Assembly: GCA_040437565.1 (NCBI GenBank)
Contig: JBDOQK010000011.1
Coordinates: forward strand, 496,001-560,000
Direction of reading: 5' to 3'
DNA: 64,000 nt
DNA from: Albugo candida
Lineage: Eukaryota > Oomycota > Peronosporomycetes > Albuginales
Shown here: positions 10,358 through 21,071 of the stretch, in pieces
How positions within the stretch are numbered: position 1 is the first letter of the stretch
Layout: every line of letters starts with the position of its first letter
Notes under the pieces: generated by a model
The model's database searches: none
The model's input: only the letters and a program-made list of their open reading frames with translations
What the model was told of the DNA's origin: nothing
Program-made: the position numbers and the translations under genes

Positions 10358-13188
10358 ATGGAAAAAATACAACAAGTGCATGGTGAGATCCCCATGTGCA
10401 AGGCTTCATGTCAAGCGAACGGTAACGCTAAATCTGACTCTATCGCAATGAATTCTCCCGCACGATCGCCTGAGAACTTTCCTCATGCGAATATACGACA
10501 TACCAACGAATCAAAACAAAGCGAAGTCGCAAGCAGGCACATGAAGACTGAAATACCCAATAGTCTTCGTCGGGTTTGGTACGAAGAAATCTCACAGAGT
10601 TTCCAGGATTTTCAGCAGAGATATTATTCGGAATTACGTGGTTTGTATTATATTGACGCTATATTTGGACATACTCTAACGAAATTTGAATTGATAGATC
10701 TTGGTATCGCACGTTGTCATCCTTGTGAACGCAAAGGGATATCAAAAGGCGCTAAAACATGTTGCAATGCGCCAAAATGTCCCTATTACCAGGAAAAGTT
10801 ATGCCGGGAGTGTTTTGACTGCATTCATCCGATGAACGATTCGCAACTTCGATCTCATGTGCAGATATTATCGATAAGTACGAAATTCATCCCTGGAGTT
10901 TATGTTTGTGGTCCTAATGTTCCTCTTAGTATGCCCACTATGTCGATTGGCAAAAGTTTCGTGCTGGTGTCAAGACTGCGATTTGAGTTTCTGTACGGAT
11001 TGCTTTAATGCAGTTCATGTTGTGCAACGAGTCTCGGAACACAATNNNNNNNNNNNNNNNNNNNNNNNNNNNNNNNNNNNNNNNNNNNNNNNNNNNNNNN
11101 NNNNNNNNNNNNNNNNNNNNNNNNNNNNNNNNNNNNNNNNNNNNNATGAACGATTCGCAACTTCGATCCCATGTGCAGATATTATCGATAAGTACGAAAC
11201 TCATCCCTGGAGTATTATGTTTGTGGTCCTAATGTTCCTCGTAGTATGCCCACTATGTCGATTGGCAAAAGTTTCGTGTTGGTGTCAAGACTGTGATTTG
11301 AGTTTCTGTACGGATTGCTTTAATGCAGTTCATGTTGTGCAACGAGTCTCGGAACACAATAAAGTCAATTTAGAAAGTAAGAAGTTTGAAGTGTGTGTTC
11401 CATTGACATCTAACTGAATCTTCTTCCATGAGCGTAGGTGGTGTTCCGGCTTATCTCTTTATTAAAGCAGACTGGGCACATTNNNNNNNNNNNNNNNNNN
11501 NNNNNNNNNNNNNNNNNNNNNNNNNNNNNNNNNNNNNNNNNNNNNNNNNNNNNNNNNNNNNNNNNNNNNNNNNNNNNNNNNNGATTTGAGTTTCTGTACG
11601 GATTGCTTTAATGCAGTTCATGTTGTGCAACGAGTCTCGGAACACAATAAAGTCAATTTAGAAAGTAAGAAGTTTGAAGTGTGTGTTCCATTGACATCTA
11701 ACTGAATCTTCTTCCATGAGCGTAGGTGGTGTTCCGGCTTATCTCTTTATTAAAGCAGACTGGGCACATTATTTTAGAAATGTGATGGTCAAGCTGATCG
11801 AACATGGGCAAACAAGTAATAGTCGATACCATCTCATTCATGATGATGCCGGTCGAGACATTATTTGTCTCAATGATTCCGATGAGGAGGAATGTGATGA
11901 GGAGAAACAGGATGGAAATGTGGATATTACTGATAGCACACAGATGCCTCCGGAAAACGAAGACAAGTCTTCTCCTACCGTCGAGACGCATAATATGTGC
12001 TCTAGTGCAATCGGAAGACTAAACTCTCATTCTCATGAAAGAATTGGTGCTGTCGTATCAGGGCAGGACGAAAACGATACAAGAAAAACTAGCTTCATTA
12101 GTGGAATGGTGGGTCAATCTGGAGGCGATAAAACATCGCATTATTCAATCAATACATCCAATTTACAAAACATGACTCCGATACAAAATACATCAGAAAA
12201 ATATTTGAGCAGACGGCCAATTTCACTAAAACCCCGATCATCGTGTACGAATGTCGTGCAATCATCTTTGAATAATGCCGGCGCAATATCCAGAATTTCT
12301 GCTATGCCTTCCCAGTACGTTTTCGAACAAGATCGAGCCATCAACAGAGATACTGGAGTCACCCAATCAGGGGGATGGCTGAATAATGGAACACCAAGGT
12401 TCTTAGAATCACCTTACAGTATGCAAGTCTCGACTACCATAAATTCACCCGGAGTCACGACCTTCCAACCCAACTCTACTCCGTCCGTTGTACCTATGGA
12501 TAACGTTGCTGCTGCATTCATGCCGACAGGAAAGTGTCAACCGGCGCCTACTTCACCCATCGTAACAGAAGACTTGCTTTATGAAAATTATAATAAAACC
12601 AATGCGGCTGTCTCTCAAGTGGAACAATCGATCATGCTATCCAACCAGCAAATTATGAAGTTATCTCGGTGCAATATATTGCACGCTCAACAACTGATGA
12701 AACAATTCAAGCAAACGCAACGTAAATTACGCGTTCTTATCATGAGTCGAGATATCTGTGTGGTTAATATTATCTTACAGTCACCACGTGTGATGCAAAA
12801 CATACACCAACTTCGACTTCAAACGTTGTCGGATGTTGCGCAAGTGACTAGTTCGTGTCATCAAAAATGTGCCCATCTGGCGGAGCAAATGCAACTAGGA
12901 GAAACGCATTTAGTGGGGCTGAATCAGAAGATGGAAGAATTGGTAAATCATGATTTTTCACTTCCCGGTTATCATAAAAAGGTACTGGAACTTCATCAGA
13001 AAATTGAAGAAATACAACATTCGCTTGTGACATGGAAAACTGAAAGAGAGCACGAATTAGTAAGAATTGTACACTATTCGCGTCAAATTCGCGATTTATT
13101 AAAGCAACAATTTCAAAGACATCAAATTGGGAGTTCGGTAACAGCGACAAGTACGTTTCCGATGATGGGAACAGACAGTCTGAATTGA
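10358..13188 (+). CDS. protein with two B-box-like Cys-rich zinc modules and C-terminal coiled coil
   Basis: About 704 residues once two gap duplications (10832-11360 and 11295-11770) are collapsed and two introns removed (52-53 nt, donor gtacga near 10877; 61 nt, donor gtaaga at 11676 in the last copy). The sum is divisible by three. The N-terminal half has two related Cys clusters, CHPCERKGI...CCNAPKC...LCRECFDCIH and CPLCRLAKVSCWCQDCDLSFCTDCF, resembling B-box zinc fingers. Next comes a conserved-looking VPAYLFIKADWAHYF stretch, then a long Ser/Asn-rich acidic linker and a helical region (about residues 510-690) with coiled-coil character. Function unknown; a chromatin or ubiquitin role would be a guess. 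Confidence 0.75.
10832..11360. repeat. gap-flanking direct duplication, 214/215 bp, diverged
   Basis: 10832-11045 recurs at 11146-11360 around the N gap 11046-11145. About six differences including a 1-bp indel (for example cctcttag against cctcgtag at the inferred splice acceptor). It lies in the zinc-finger gene. Confidence 0.93.
11295..11770. repeat. gap-flanking direct duplication, 188 bp
   Basis: 11295-11482 recurs at 11583-11770 around the N gap 11483-11582. The copies appear identical. Part of it is therefore present three times, because it overlaps the preceding duplication. Confidence 0.95.
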
Positions 13189-13366
13189 TCGAAAAGACGC
13201 GAGACGGGCTCTGAGTAGAACCTGACAGTTGAGATCCGCACGTGAGTGCATTATGAATCGTGCAATCTCAAAACGACACCTTAGGATCCTTAATCATATA
13301 ATATGCGATACAATCCAAAACATCTTATTTTCACACACGCATACAAAAACAGAATGTGGAACAACT

Positions 13367-13798
13367 ATGCAAGTAAACGAAAATAACGATGAAATTCACA
13401 ATCCAATTTTGCTGCATCGGATGTTGAGTTTGCTTGATGCTAAGGACTTGAATGAAAAATCTACTGTTTTTTCCTGGATTATGGATCTACAGTATGAATC
13501 ATTAGAGGCACTGGAACGTGATCGATGGATGCTGCAAACCGCGTTGCAGAGCCCGGTATCGTCTTGGAACAAGCGATTGAAAGGATCACCTGTGCCCTAT
13601 GAAGCGCTCGCACTCTTACATATTTTGATACTTAATCGCAAAGTGGAAAAGCAGACGTTGACTTTACGAGCATTGACACTGCAAGATAAGTCAATCGTGC
13701 ACGCTCAGCTATTGACGTATGCAAAGTATTTCGAGCAACGGTACATGCGAAAGGTCTGTAATCAAATGCATGCAAAAGATTATTTTACTTACTACTGA
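13367..13798 (+). CDS. small hypothetical protein
   Basis: Intronless frame of 143 residues from ATG 13367 (MQVNENNDEIHNPILL). It is mostly alpha-helical, with no signal peptide, membrane segment or metal motif. The sequence KSTVFSWIMDLQYESLEAL and the C-terminal LLTYAKYFEQRYMRK suggest a folded helical protein. It follows the zinc-finger gene on the same strand and converges on the membrane-protein gene at 13880, 81 bp away. I do not recognise the family. Further 5' exons are possible but not seen. Confidence 0.5.
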   Translation: MQVNENNDEIHNPILLHRMLSLLDAKDLNEKSTVFSWIMDLQYESLEALERDRWMLQTALQSPVSSWNKRLKGSPVPYEALALLHILILNRKVEKQTLTLRALTLQDKSIVHAQLLTYAKYFEQRYMRKVCNQMHAKDYFTYY

Positions 13799-13879
13799 AT
13801 GCTAACAGATTGCCACACTTGAAGACATATCTCCAGTCGAGCATATTTATCGAGCATTCCATACCCTTTGTTGTATAAG

Positions 13880-14540
13880 TCACAGAAAAGTGTCGTAATG
13901 CGGCATTAAATCGGTCTTCTTCGAGTCCAAGCAAGGTACAGCGAGCCAAGCTTGATAATACCCCACACCTACAATATGTAAGATGGATTTCAGGACAACA
14001 AAAAGCTCCACGTGATCTCCAGTGTCATAGAACAGTAGAACGCATCCCAGCAAAAACGCCACAAACAAGCACAATAGCGCCCATTGAACGTGAAGTACGC
14101 GCAACGAAACCTTACTTGGATCTTCTGATAGTATGCGTCGATAGGCCAAAATAAGCAAAAATGAAGAGACTAACACGGCTTCATATATAATACGGTCCCA
14201 TCCATCTTTTGATTTCATGAGCCAAGACAGCGCAAATGCCACGTAACGGAGTACAATAGTTCGATTTTTTTGACGATAACCCATCAGATGTACGCACATC
14301 ATTAAGAAATACGTAAGACCTAACACGTCAGCGATATAGTGCCAATCCAATTTGTTCAAAAAACGACGATGTTTCGAAACTTTCAGCGACACTGAACATG
14401 ACCGAGATTATAAAGTAGTAAATTCCAATGAAAAGTTCAAAATGGCGATAATTTCGTTGCATCACACAGAGTGCAGGGACCATTGCAAGATTCATGATGC
14501 ATAGTAAAATACAGTGGATAACATGGAATAAAAGCACCAT
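13880..14540 (-). CDS. Myomaker/TMEM8-like multi-pass membrane protein, with an apparent frameshift
   Basis: About 219 residues with six to seven hydrophobic segments (for example VLLFHVIHCILLCIMNLAMV, FELFIGIYYFIISVMFSVAE, LLCLFVAFLLGCVLLF). The segment following the second hydrophobic stretch reads LDWHYIADVLGLTYFLMM, which recalls the DW...D signature of the DUF3522 (Myomaker/TMEM8) branch of the CREST membrane hydrolases. The frame breaks at an A6 run on the plus strand (14358-14363); with five instead of six bases the two halves join smoothly and the length is divisible by three. I read this as a base-calling error, though real inactivation cannot be excluded. ATG 14540 is the first in frame; an upstream exon is possible. 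The family call is moderate. Confidence 0.6.
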
Positions 14541-14629
14541 GAGTTCGAAAAATTCCTTTAATCGATTCGATGATTGGCTACAGCCACATACAAGCACATC
14601 AAAAACCAATACTTACTTCTACACCACCC

Positions 14630-16084
14630 TTAGACCAAAATGCGTTGTAGGAAATAAATAGGTTCAACTACGCGTGCCTCCTCACGACGCATTCGCGTGG
14701 GACACATCGCCAGCCACCCAAACGTTTTTTTTCCAAAACGAGTTGTAGACTGCAAAAATCCAATTGTTCGTGTTCGATCACACACACTAACCAAGTAAAA
14801 CGGCATTGTGTTCCCCACTAACATTCCATCCCGAATTCCAGAAATGATAAATTTGCTTTTCGAGTCCTCCCGCCTACTGAAAACCAAGTTTCTTGTTATT
14901 GATTGTGTGCGTAATACCAAACCGTCCGATCGTGCAAGAACAACGCAATCACCACCACGAAGCTGACCGTCAATTGTATGCGCATTTATATGAAATAGAT
15001 TCCCAGTATCAGATTCCAACTTCTCAGGATGGTGTAAATCGTCAGCGCTCAACGGGAAGCACGTTACACGGCTCGATAATCTGTTTTTATGACTTGAGAC
15101 TTGGCCGTACACATCTCGAAATCGGGTTTTGAATGTGAGATAAATGCACTGATTAGCTACTAAATTGTGCGGTCTTCTTCTTCGCTCGCTCAGTCGTGAA
15201 ATTGACGCTGTAGTATTAGATCGCTTTACTGCTTCAAGATCAGACCATGAACTGCAACTTACACCATTGCATGGAGTAGAGTGACGAGAATGAGCTTTGA
15301 TATTCTTTTCTGCGCCTTTATTATGTGTTACCACAAGGTCCCAATGCTGGAGACCTACAGTAGCACCAGCATCAAACTCTTCCGCGAGCTCATGTCCAGT
15401 TTGATACTTTATCGATTGCGATATTCGACAATCTGATACTTCAAACGAGATGTCCACCACGTCTGGGACGAAAAAATGGTTTGAACGACACTCATCTTCG
15501 GTTACGCGACTCGTACTACGAGTTGTTTTCCTTTCCAAGCTGTCATCAATGATTGAATCTCTAGGCTTGGTTCGGCCTACAGAAAACCTTTTTTTGTCTC
15601 TTTTTAAACCAGAAAAGCTGGGTTTCGGCGCATCTTCCAGCAAAGCGATATCATCTCCATCACTCACAGAACTATCATTCGAATCCAGCAGGACCACACG
15701 TTCGACGTTAATAGTGTCATTGTCGTCGTCAGAAAGCTGCAGTGAGGACGAGGACGAGGACGAAGTCCTTGAAGACGGATTGCTATTCTCGTCAGTCACG
15801 GGAACAATGGGATTCGATTTCGTACTCCGTAATGTAAGTCTATGAAACGGATTACACAATTGCTGACGACTGTCGGGGCTTGGACTTTGAGCCTGAAGCG
15901 ATGCTTTACTTATTTGTATTGATGAACGGTTATTATCGATATCCAATAATGCGTTTTCCTCAAGATCGGAGGTCAAAGAATCACGGTATGAATTCCCCCT
16001 CAAACTTGAGCAGGATACTCGGCGCGTCGCAGGTGTGTGCTCATTGAGGGAGAACGTTGGTGCCTGCACACAAGAAAAAGTCAT
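14630..16084 (-). CDS. serine-rich hypothetical protein
   Basis: A long frame of about 484 residues from ATG 16084. The first half is low complexity (TSSSSSSSLQLSDDDND, poly-Ser/Asp). The second half (about residues 280-484) looks globular: CIYLTFKTRFRDVYGQVSSH, GGDCVVLARSDGLVLRTQS, MLVGNTMPFYLVSVCD and FGKKTFGWLAMCP. The repeated GxxxVL/LV pattern suggests beta structure, but I recognise no family. A sequence resembling a splice acceptor (cttgtgtgcag) just downstream of this ATG means the true start may lie in an unseen upstream exon. The stop is 90 bp from the ATG of the Myomaker-like gene, in tandem. Confidence 0.6.
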   Translation of the reverse strand: MTFSCVQAPTFSLNEHTPATRRVSCSSLRGNSYRDSLTSDLEENALLDIDNNRSSIQISKASLQAQSPSPDSRQQLCNPFHRLTLRSTKSNPIVPVTDENSNPSSRTSSSSSSSLQLSDDDNDTINVERVVLLDSNDSSVSDGDDIALLEDAPKPSFSGLKRDKKRFSVGRTKPRDSIIDDSLERKTTRSTSRVTEDECRSNHFFVPDVVDISFEVSDCRISQSIKYQTGHELAEEFDAGATVGLQHWDLVVTHNKGAEKNIKAHSRHSTPCNGVSCSSWSDLEAVKRSNTTASISRLSERRRRPHNLVANQCIYLTFKTRFRDVYGQVSSHKNRLSSRVTCFPLSADDLHHPEKLESDTGNLFHINAHTIDGQLRGGDCVVLARSDGLVLRTQSITRNLVFSRREDSKSKFIISGIRDGMLVGNTMPFYLVSVCDRTRTIGFLQSTTRFGKKTFGWLAMCPTRMRREEARVVEPIYFLQRILV

Positions 16085-16494
16085 GGATGCAAAGACTTGG
16101 AAACAAGAGAAACAGCAGAAATTTAATACCAGAGTATAGCAGAGAGACCACGTATTGAAAGAGGGTATCAAGCAGATTAAGCATGTACCAATTTGAGCTT
16201 TCACGGTAAAAACATGTCATCATGTGCTGTGTAAATAGTGTGACCAAAAGTGACCGGGTCATAGGATCGAGGCGGTGCGCTCCTTTACATTTTGTGGACT
16301 GCTATTAATCCTCTCTGTGTGCTTTTACGATGCACTCAATATCAGCACGCTTGAAAAGACCAATCGGTAGGAAACAATGTACGTCGGAGTGTATCGAGCA
16401 AGTATTTGTCATAATCAAAAAGGCAGGGATTGCGAGTGACCAGTGTAACTTGCAAGAAAACGCATAAGCTTGTGTGAACCACTTAAGATAATAA

Positions 16495-17850
16495 ATGAAA
16501 AGCGCTACTCGTGTCGCCAGTGCAGTCCAGAATTGGTTTGATTCGTCTCCGTGCCAGAAAAAATACTCACAAGATGATTGGACCGTTTTATCTGGAGTCG
16601 TTTTGCAATACCCATTATTTGAGTCAGAACAATATGGATTTCGTGTCCTTGCGTGCGCGACTGGCAGTAAATGTGTTGGGAGAGATCGATCTGACAGCAA
16701 TGGATTTGTGGTTAATGACTGCCATGCAGAAGTACTCGCACGTCGTTCGTTCATGAGATTTCTCTACCATGAAGCAATGTTCTGGATCAGTGTCTCCAAA
16801 GGCGGAATATCGTCAGAACTGGTTAACAATTCAATTTTCAGACGAAATGATTCCAATGGAAAATTAGTTTTGAAAAAAGATTATACAATTCATTTATATA
16901 TTAGCGAATCGCCTTGCGGAGAAGCTTCCGTCTACCCATTGAAGAGTGAAGTTGTGGATAAGTACGTTGCCGATAGAATTCAACGCAACGTAAATAACAA
17001 AGACATGGAGCAAACTAGGACCAAATTGCGAAAGACTGGTGCCAAATTGTGCGAGATGAATACGCTCGGGTTAAAATCGGATTCGAACACACACAAGACG
17101 CAATTCCGTACAAAATCGGGACGATCCGATATTCCGCTATATCGCCAGACAACGTCGTTAAGTTGTTCAAATAAAATTGCCAAATGGATGATTTTGGGAT
17201 TACAAGGGACGCTTCTGACTGATTGGTTCGATCATCTGTATCTGTCATCAATCGTGATTGGCCAAGATCAATTATGTGAGTCAATCCAGCTTCAAGAAGA
17301 TGCACTGACTCAATTTTTAAAACAGCAAGATTTGAACAATTCTATGAAAAAGCCGATATCCTGTACTGTTGTACCGAGTGCTAAGTACAGATTTACTGCT
17401 CACAAACGTACGTTTGGTGCACGGATTGCGAGTATCGCTGTCAATTGGACAGAATGTGAGTCACACTGGCAAAACGTACTTACAACAATGCTCAATATTG
17501 ATCCCTTCATCAAGAAACGCTTTTTATGCGATACTCGAAAAGAAGAAGTGTTGTTGGCTGCATGTGGAATTCTTGAAGGAGGTCGATATCCCAAGACAAC
17601 GGACGTTGATGAGAAGCGACTTCGACTACGTAGAACTGCATCTCGATTATCAAAGGCGTCTTTCTTCGCCGTTTGGCAGTATCTCATGCAAACGAACAAA
17701 GTGGACAGCTGCATCGAAGCGAAAAAACGGATTTGGAACGCATCTGAGCATTTATCGAAAGCGCAGCAGAAGTACGTCCAAATGTATCGGTCGAGAAATG
17801 GCAGAAATCTCAATTTGGATCAAGAAGGTTCAATTGATACAAATGCATAA
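16495..17850 (+). CDS. ADAT1: tRNA-specific adenosine deaminase 1-like (ADAT1/Tad1)
   Basis: Single-exon gene, 451 residues. It has the adenosine-deaminase (A_deamin) core of the ADAR/ADAT1 family: zinc ligand and catalytic Glu in NDCHAEVLARRSF, SPCGEAS, and SLSCSNKIAKWMILGLQG; the substrate-site region VVIGQ-like (SSIVIGQDQLC) also fits. There are no double-stranded-RNA-binding domains, which favours ADAT1 (A37 to I in tRNA-Ala) over ADAR. ATG 16495 gives a normal family length. Its stop lies 37 bp from the stop of the convergent EF-hand-like gene at 17888. Confidence 0.9.
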   Translation: MKSATRVASAVQNWFDSSPCQKKYSQDDWTVLSGVVLQYPLFESEQYGFRVLACATGSKCVGRDRSDSNGFVVNDCHAEVLARRSFMRFLYHEAMFWISVSKGGISSELVNNSIFRRNDSNGKLVLKKDYTIHLYISESPCGEASVYPLKSEVVDKYVADRIQRNVNNKDMEQTRTKLRKTGAKLCEMNTLGLKSDSNTHKTQFRTKSGRSDIPLYRQTTSLSCSNKIAKWMILGLQGTLLTDWFDHLYLSSIVIGQDQLCESIQLQEDALTQFLKQQDLNNSMKKPISCTVVPSAKYRFTAHKRTFGARIASIAVNWTECESHWQNVLTTMLNIDPFIKKRFLCDTRKEEVLLAACGILEGGRYPKTTDVDEKRLRLRRTASRLSKASFFAVWQYLMQTNKVDSCIEAKKRIWNASEHLSKAQQKYVQMYRSRNGRNLNLDQEGSIDTNA

Positions 17851-17887
17851 TCGACTGCCAACGATCGAGACATTTCTGCGCACGAAC

Positions 17888-18470
17888 TTATCGAATGTGC
17901 TTTTCAATCGCAAAGATAATGATCTCACATGGAACATTTCCGCATAAAGCTGAATCGCACAAGGCAAATATAGATGTTACCTACAAGTTGGCATTCTCAT
18001 TAGAGACGAACAAAGAAACGGACAATGCAAACCTGATCAGCTGTTAACACACATCCCATTGAATGAATAGCCTTTTTGAACTCTTTTAATGTCAATTCTG
18101 CTTTGTCTTGCGCGAAATACCAGCATTAAGAACGTTCTTGTGTGGGGAATGCAATACCGGCCAACGTACAGTTTGGTGTGCCGTACGCAAAGCTCTGCAA
18201 AAGGAATCGGATCATTTCGGTACGTGAGTAGCGTCGTTGTTCGATTGAATGGGCAACCATTTGCCAAAGCTTTTCAGCGTGTTTCTTCCCTCCGCAGACA
18301 CGAAGTGCATACTGATACTGACAATTGAGACTATATGTTATATCATCCGTCACTTTTTCATTGGGTGAAAAGAGTGCTGTTCGGTTTTCTGGTGGATGTG
18401 CGGGGTCCATCTCGTTCGTCTGACTGATTTGCATCTGTTTGTCGCACACTTTCTGGCATTGCGGTAGCAT
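17888..18470 (-). CDS. small EF-hand-like protein, three exons
   Basis: About 156 residues from ATG 18470, built from three exons with inferred introns of 60 nt (gtattg...agcag) and 52 nt (gtttgc...ttgtag); the sum is divisible by three. The first part has scattered Cys (MLPQCQKVCDKQM, LNCQYQYALRVCGG). The end reads ELTLKEFKKAIHSMGCVLTA then DQVTSIFALCDSALCGNVPC, which resembles an EF-hand helix-loop-helix pair. Loop residues are degenerate (no full DxDxDG), so calcium binding is doubtful. Function unknown. Confidence 0.55.
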
Positions 18471-18786
18471 CTTTGGTGACGTGAGGTTGATATAATGTCC
18501 TCCTTTTATTTTGTGAAAGTAAAAAAAAATCCAAGTTTATTTCTGGCAGTATGGCGACCCATGTGCTCCGGCCTTGAATACTTCCATACACTTATAAACG
18601 GCATGATCTTTTGTTTAATTTCTGTAATCGCCGAATACATTTTTATAGTCACAATTATATTGCTCATCGCCAGTGCCGGTATACGGCTGGTACCGGTATA
18701 AGGTTTCTTGCATCAATTGTATCAGATAGAAAATCATTTCATAACTTGATCGTTGTTGATAAGTGGTGGCTGATAGTTAGCAAAGA

Positions 18787-19518
18787 ATGGCCGAAGAAGC
18801 TGAAGTCAAACCTGNNNNNNNNNNNNNNNNNNNNNNNNNNNNNNNNNNNNNNNNNNNNNNNNNNNNNNNNNNNNNNNNNNNNNNNNNNNNNNNNNNNNNN
18901 NNNNNNNNNNNNNNAAAATGTAAGTGCAACCTCTGATTATTTATACTGCAACCACTCTACCATTTAATACTTATCGAATCTTCCACATTATTATTTCTTA
19001 CAACATAGGCGTGCCAAACTGTTCAACTTCCGAGAAACTTTGCTGGATAAAGGAACAGGGACGAAAACGTGGTGCGAGCGTGGCGTTGGCGATGTTCGGT
19101 TTTTAAAACATAAAGAATTAGGCAAAGTTCGTATGCTCATGCGACAAGAGAAGACGCACAAAGTGATCATCAACCACTTGGTGGAATCCCGCACGGAATT
19201 ATCTCCTAATATGGGCAGCGATCGTGCATGGGTGTTTAGCTGCTACGATTTCTCGGAAGGAACTTTGGAAACACAAGTATTCGCATTGCGATTCGGTAAT
19301 GCAGAAAACGCTCAAAAGTTCAAAGATGCACATGACGACGCCAAGAAAAACAATAAAGTATACGAAGCTGGAGGTGATGCTGAAGATACAACAGCCGGAG
19401 ACGATGCAGCCAATGCTTTGGAATCGCTCAGTGTCGACAAGTGAGTACCTGAATAGCCATTTGTTCTGATTATTTCCTTTTCTTTGATAGAGAAAAGATT
19501 TCTGACAAGAAGGACTGA
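18787..19518 (+). CDS. RANBP1: Ran-binding protein 1 (RanBD)
   Basis: Cytosolic cofactor of RanGAP that releases RanGTP from transport receptors. It starts at ATG 18787 (MAEEAEVKP). A 100 N gap (18815-18914) hides part of the N-terminus; after it KM is joined across a 99-nt intron (18920-19018) to RAKLFNF, the hallmark start of the Ran-binding domain. Next come WCERGVGDVRFLKHKELGKV, RMLMRQEKTHKVIINH, SDRAWVFSCYDFSEG and FGNAENAQKFKDAH. A second intron (19441-19490) leads to a short basic end, EKISDKKD. The exact N-terminal length is unknown because of the gap. Confidence 0.92.
18815..18914. other. assembly gap, 100 N, inside RanBP1
   Basis: Run of exactly 100 N within the first coding part of RanBP1; no flanking duplication. 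The hidden sequence should encode the acidic N-terminus leading to the start of the Ran-binding domain. Confidence 0.99.
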
Positions 19519-19761
19519 GCAAAAAAAGCGTAGGAAGCAGAAATATGTGATTGCAATGATAAATGTCAATTCGGTTTCTCTTCCCATTATGACTCGTTTC
19601 CGTTCTATCAGAACGCTCCATCGACCATTACATCTTGAAATAGATGTCTTGCAAGCTATTTTGAGTCGTCTTTTGCTCTGTGCGTTGGACATTGAGGTGC
19701 ACCCAGGGATCAACGCTGTCGTTACGCAAACACATCGCTGAGCTCTTATTATTCCGTCAAG

Positions 19762-21066
19762 ATGCAGCCCGTGCCACGACCCAAAGTGGAACTCATTCAC
19801 GATTTGCTGGGAACCATTTTGGTGCTCGGCGCCTGCACGGTAGCTTTCTTATTGGAATTTACTCGACGAAAAATGTTATCTGTGTCTCATCTTGCGTTCA
19901 TTTCGTGCTCTTGGATCAGCTTGTTCGTATTTGGTGGTTTGGTGGATCATTTCATTTCGGAACGACATCTCCAATGGGCGTTGATAACATCTTTCAATAG
20001 TTCCCGTCCGTTTTCTATGCCCTACATCTATCTCCCGATCACAGGAAGCGTGCTGATCAGCGTCATTTACCTATTCCAAACATCCATATGTTCCTGTCGG
20101 TGTTGTTGTTTGGAAGAGAATTCAACCTATGGAGCCGTATTCAAAACAAAAACGCATCACGCTTGCTTTTGGAGTCGAGTGAGAAGTTGTGGACCGATAT
20201 ACATCGCATTGTACATTTGGCTTTTCATTTGTACTGGAATGCGTCTGAATGTGCGATTACGAGAGTCAGCCATCCATCCAGCTGGAGGAACATTGCATTG
20301 GGAGATGCTTACAGCGCCATTTTACCTCTCTTGCTGTCATATTGGAACGGTGGCCTTGTTGGGGCTCAAGAGCTTTCTACAACATGTAGGTGCTTTGCCT
20401 TTTCAATTTCTGACCATTTGACCGATCATTTTACAGGCTGATCAGCCATCATCGCAACCTCAGGATCGAAATCCGTTTCCAAGCGTATCTCCGGCTTCAT
20501 CAACGCAAAAGAAGATGCAGCTGGCGTCCACAAGTCGATCAAACAACAGCACATCAAGTACCTCCCGCGAACGAACCACACAACCGATAGTTTCGACAGA
20601 CTTCATGGACGATTATGAAAGTGAAGATGGCGCATTACGGGCATTCTCATCCAAGATCAATGCGTCCGTACCGGAATCTCCAGTCTCAACAGAGTCTTTC
20701 ACGTCAAGTTTCTCTATTTCCAACCCAAGTATTGCTTCCTCCATGACATCTACTCGAAGTCGGACACCTTCTCTGAGAAATCCGCAGTTTGACACATCCA
20801 GCAATATGTATCGGTCAAAAGCGTCCTCCATCTCGTCGAAGGCTTCATTCGGTCACAATAACAGCAATGAAGACATCTATGGACCTCCCACCACGCCATC
20901 ACGAGCGGTAACCCTGCGGTATCGTGGAGTTGCTAGATCGCCCAATACACCGCCGAATAAACTTGATTCGTACACAGCTTCATTATGGACGGAATACTAT
21001 GACGCAGGCTCTGACAAATTGTATTACCACAATCGAATCACTGGAGAAAGCCGATGGAAAGTTTAA
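19762..21066 (+). CDS. multi-pass membrane protein with a C-terminal WW domain
   Basis: About 417 residues in two exons; the inferred 51-nt intron starts gtaggt near 20384 and ends ttttacag near 20437. The N-terminal half has about six hydrophobic segments (LGTILVLGACTVAFLLEF, ISCSWISLFVFGGLV, IYIALYIWLFICTG). A Ser/Thr/Pro-rich cytosolic-type linker follows. The end is a WW domain, LWTEYYDAGSDKLYYHN followed by RITGESRW, with its two Trp and the Tyr pair. WW domains bind proline motifs, so this may be a membrane anchor or adaptor; I do not recognise the family. Its stop is 5 bp from that of the convergent Urb2-like gene. Confidence 0.75.
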
Positions 21067-21071
21067 GGACG

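Noticed and set aside
15450-15845. 131-codon plus-strand frame inside the serine-rich gene
   Set aside because: Antisense shadow of the poly-Ser/Asp codons without any motif.
16041-16262. Hydrophobic 5' extension of the serine-rich gene as membrane segments
   Set aside because: It overlaps a pyrimidine-rich tract ending in a likely splice acceptor, so it is probably intron or upstream sequence.
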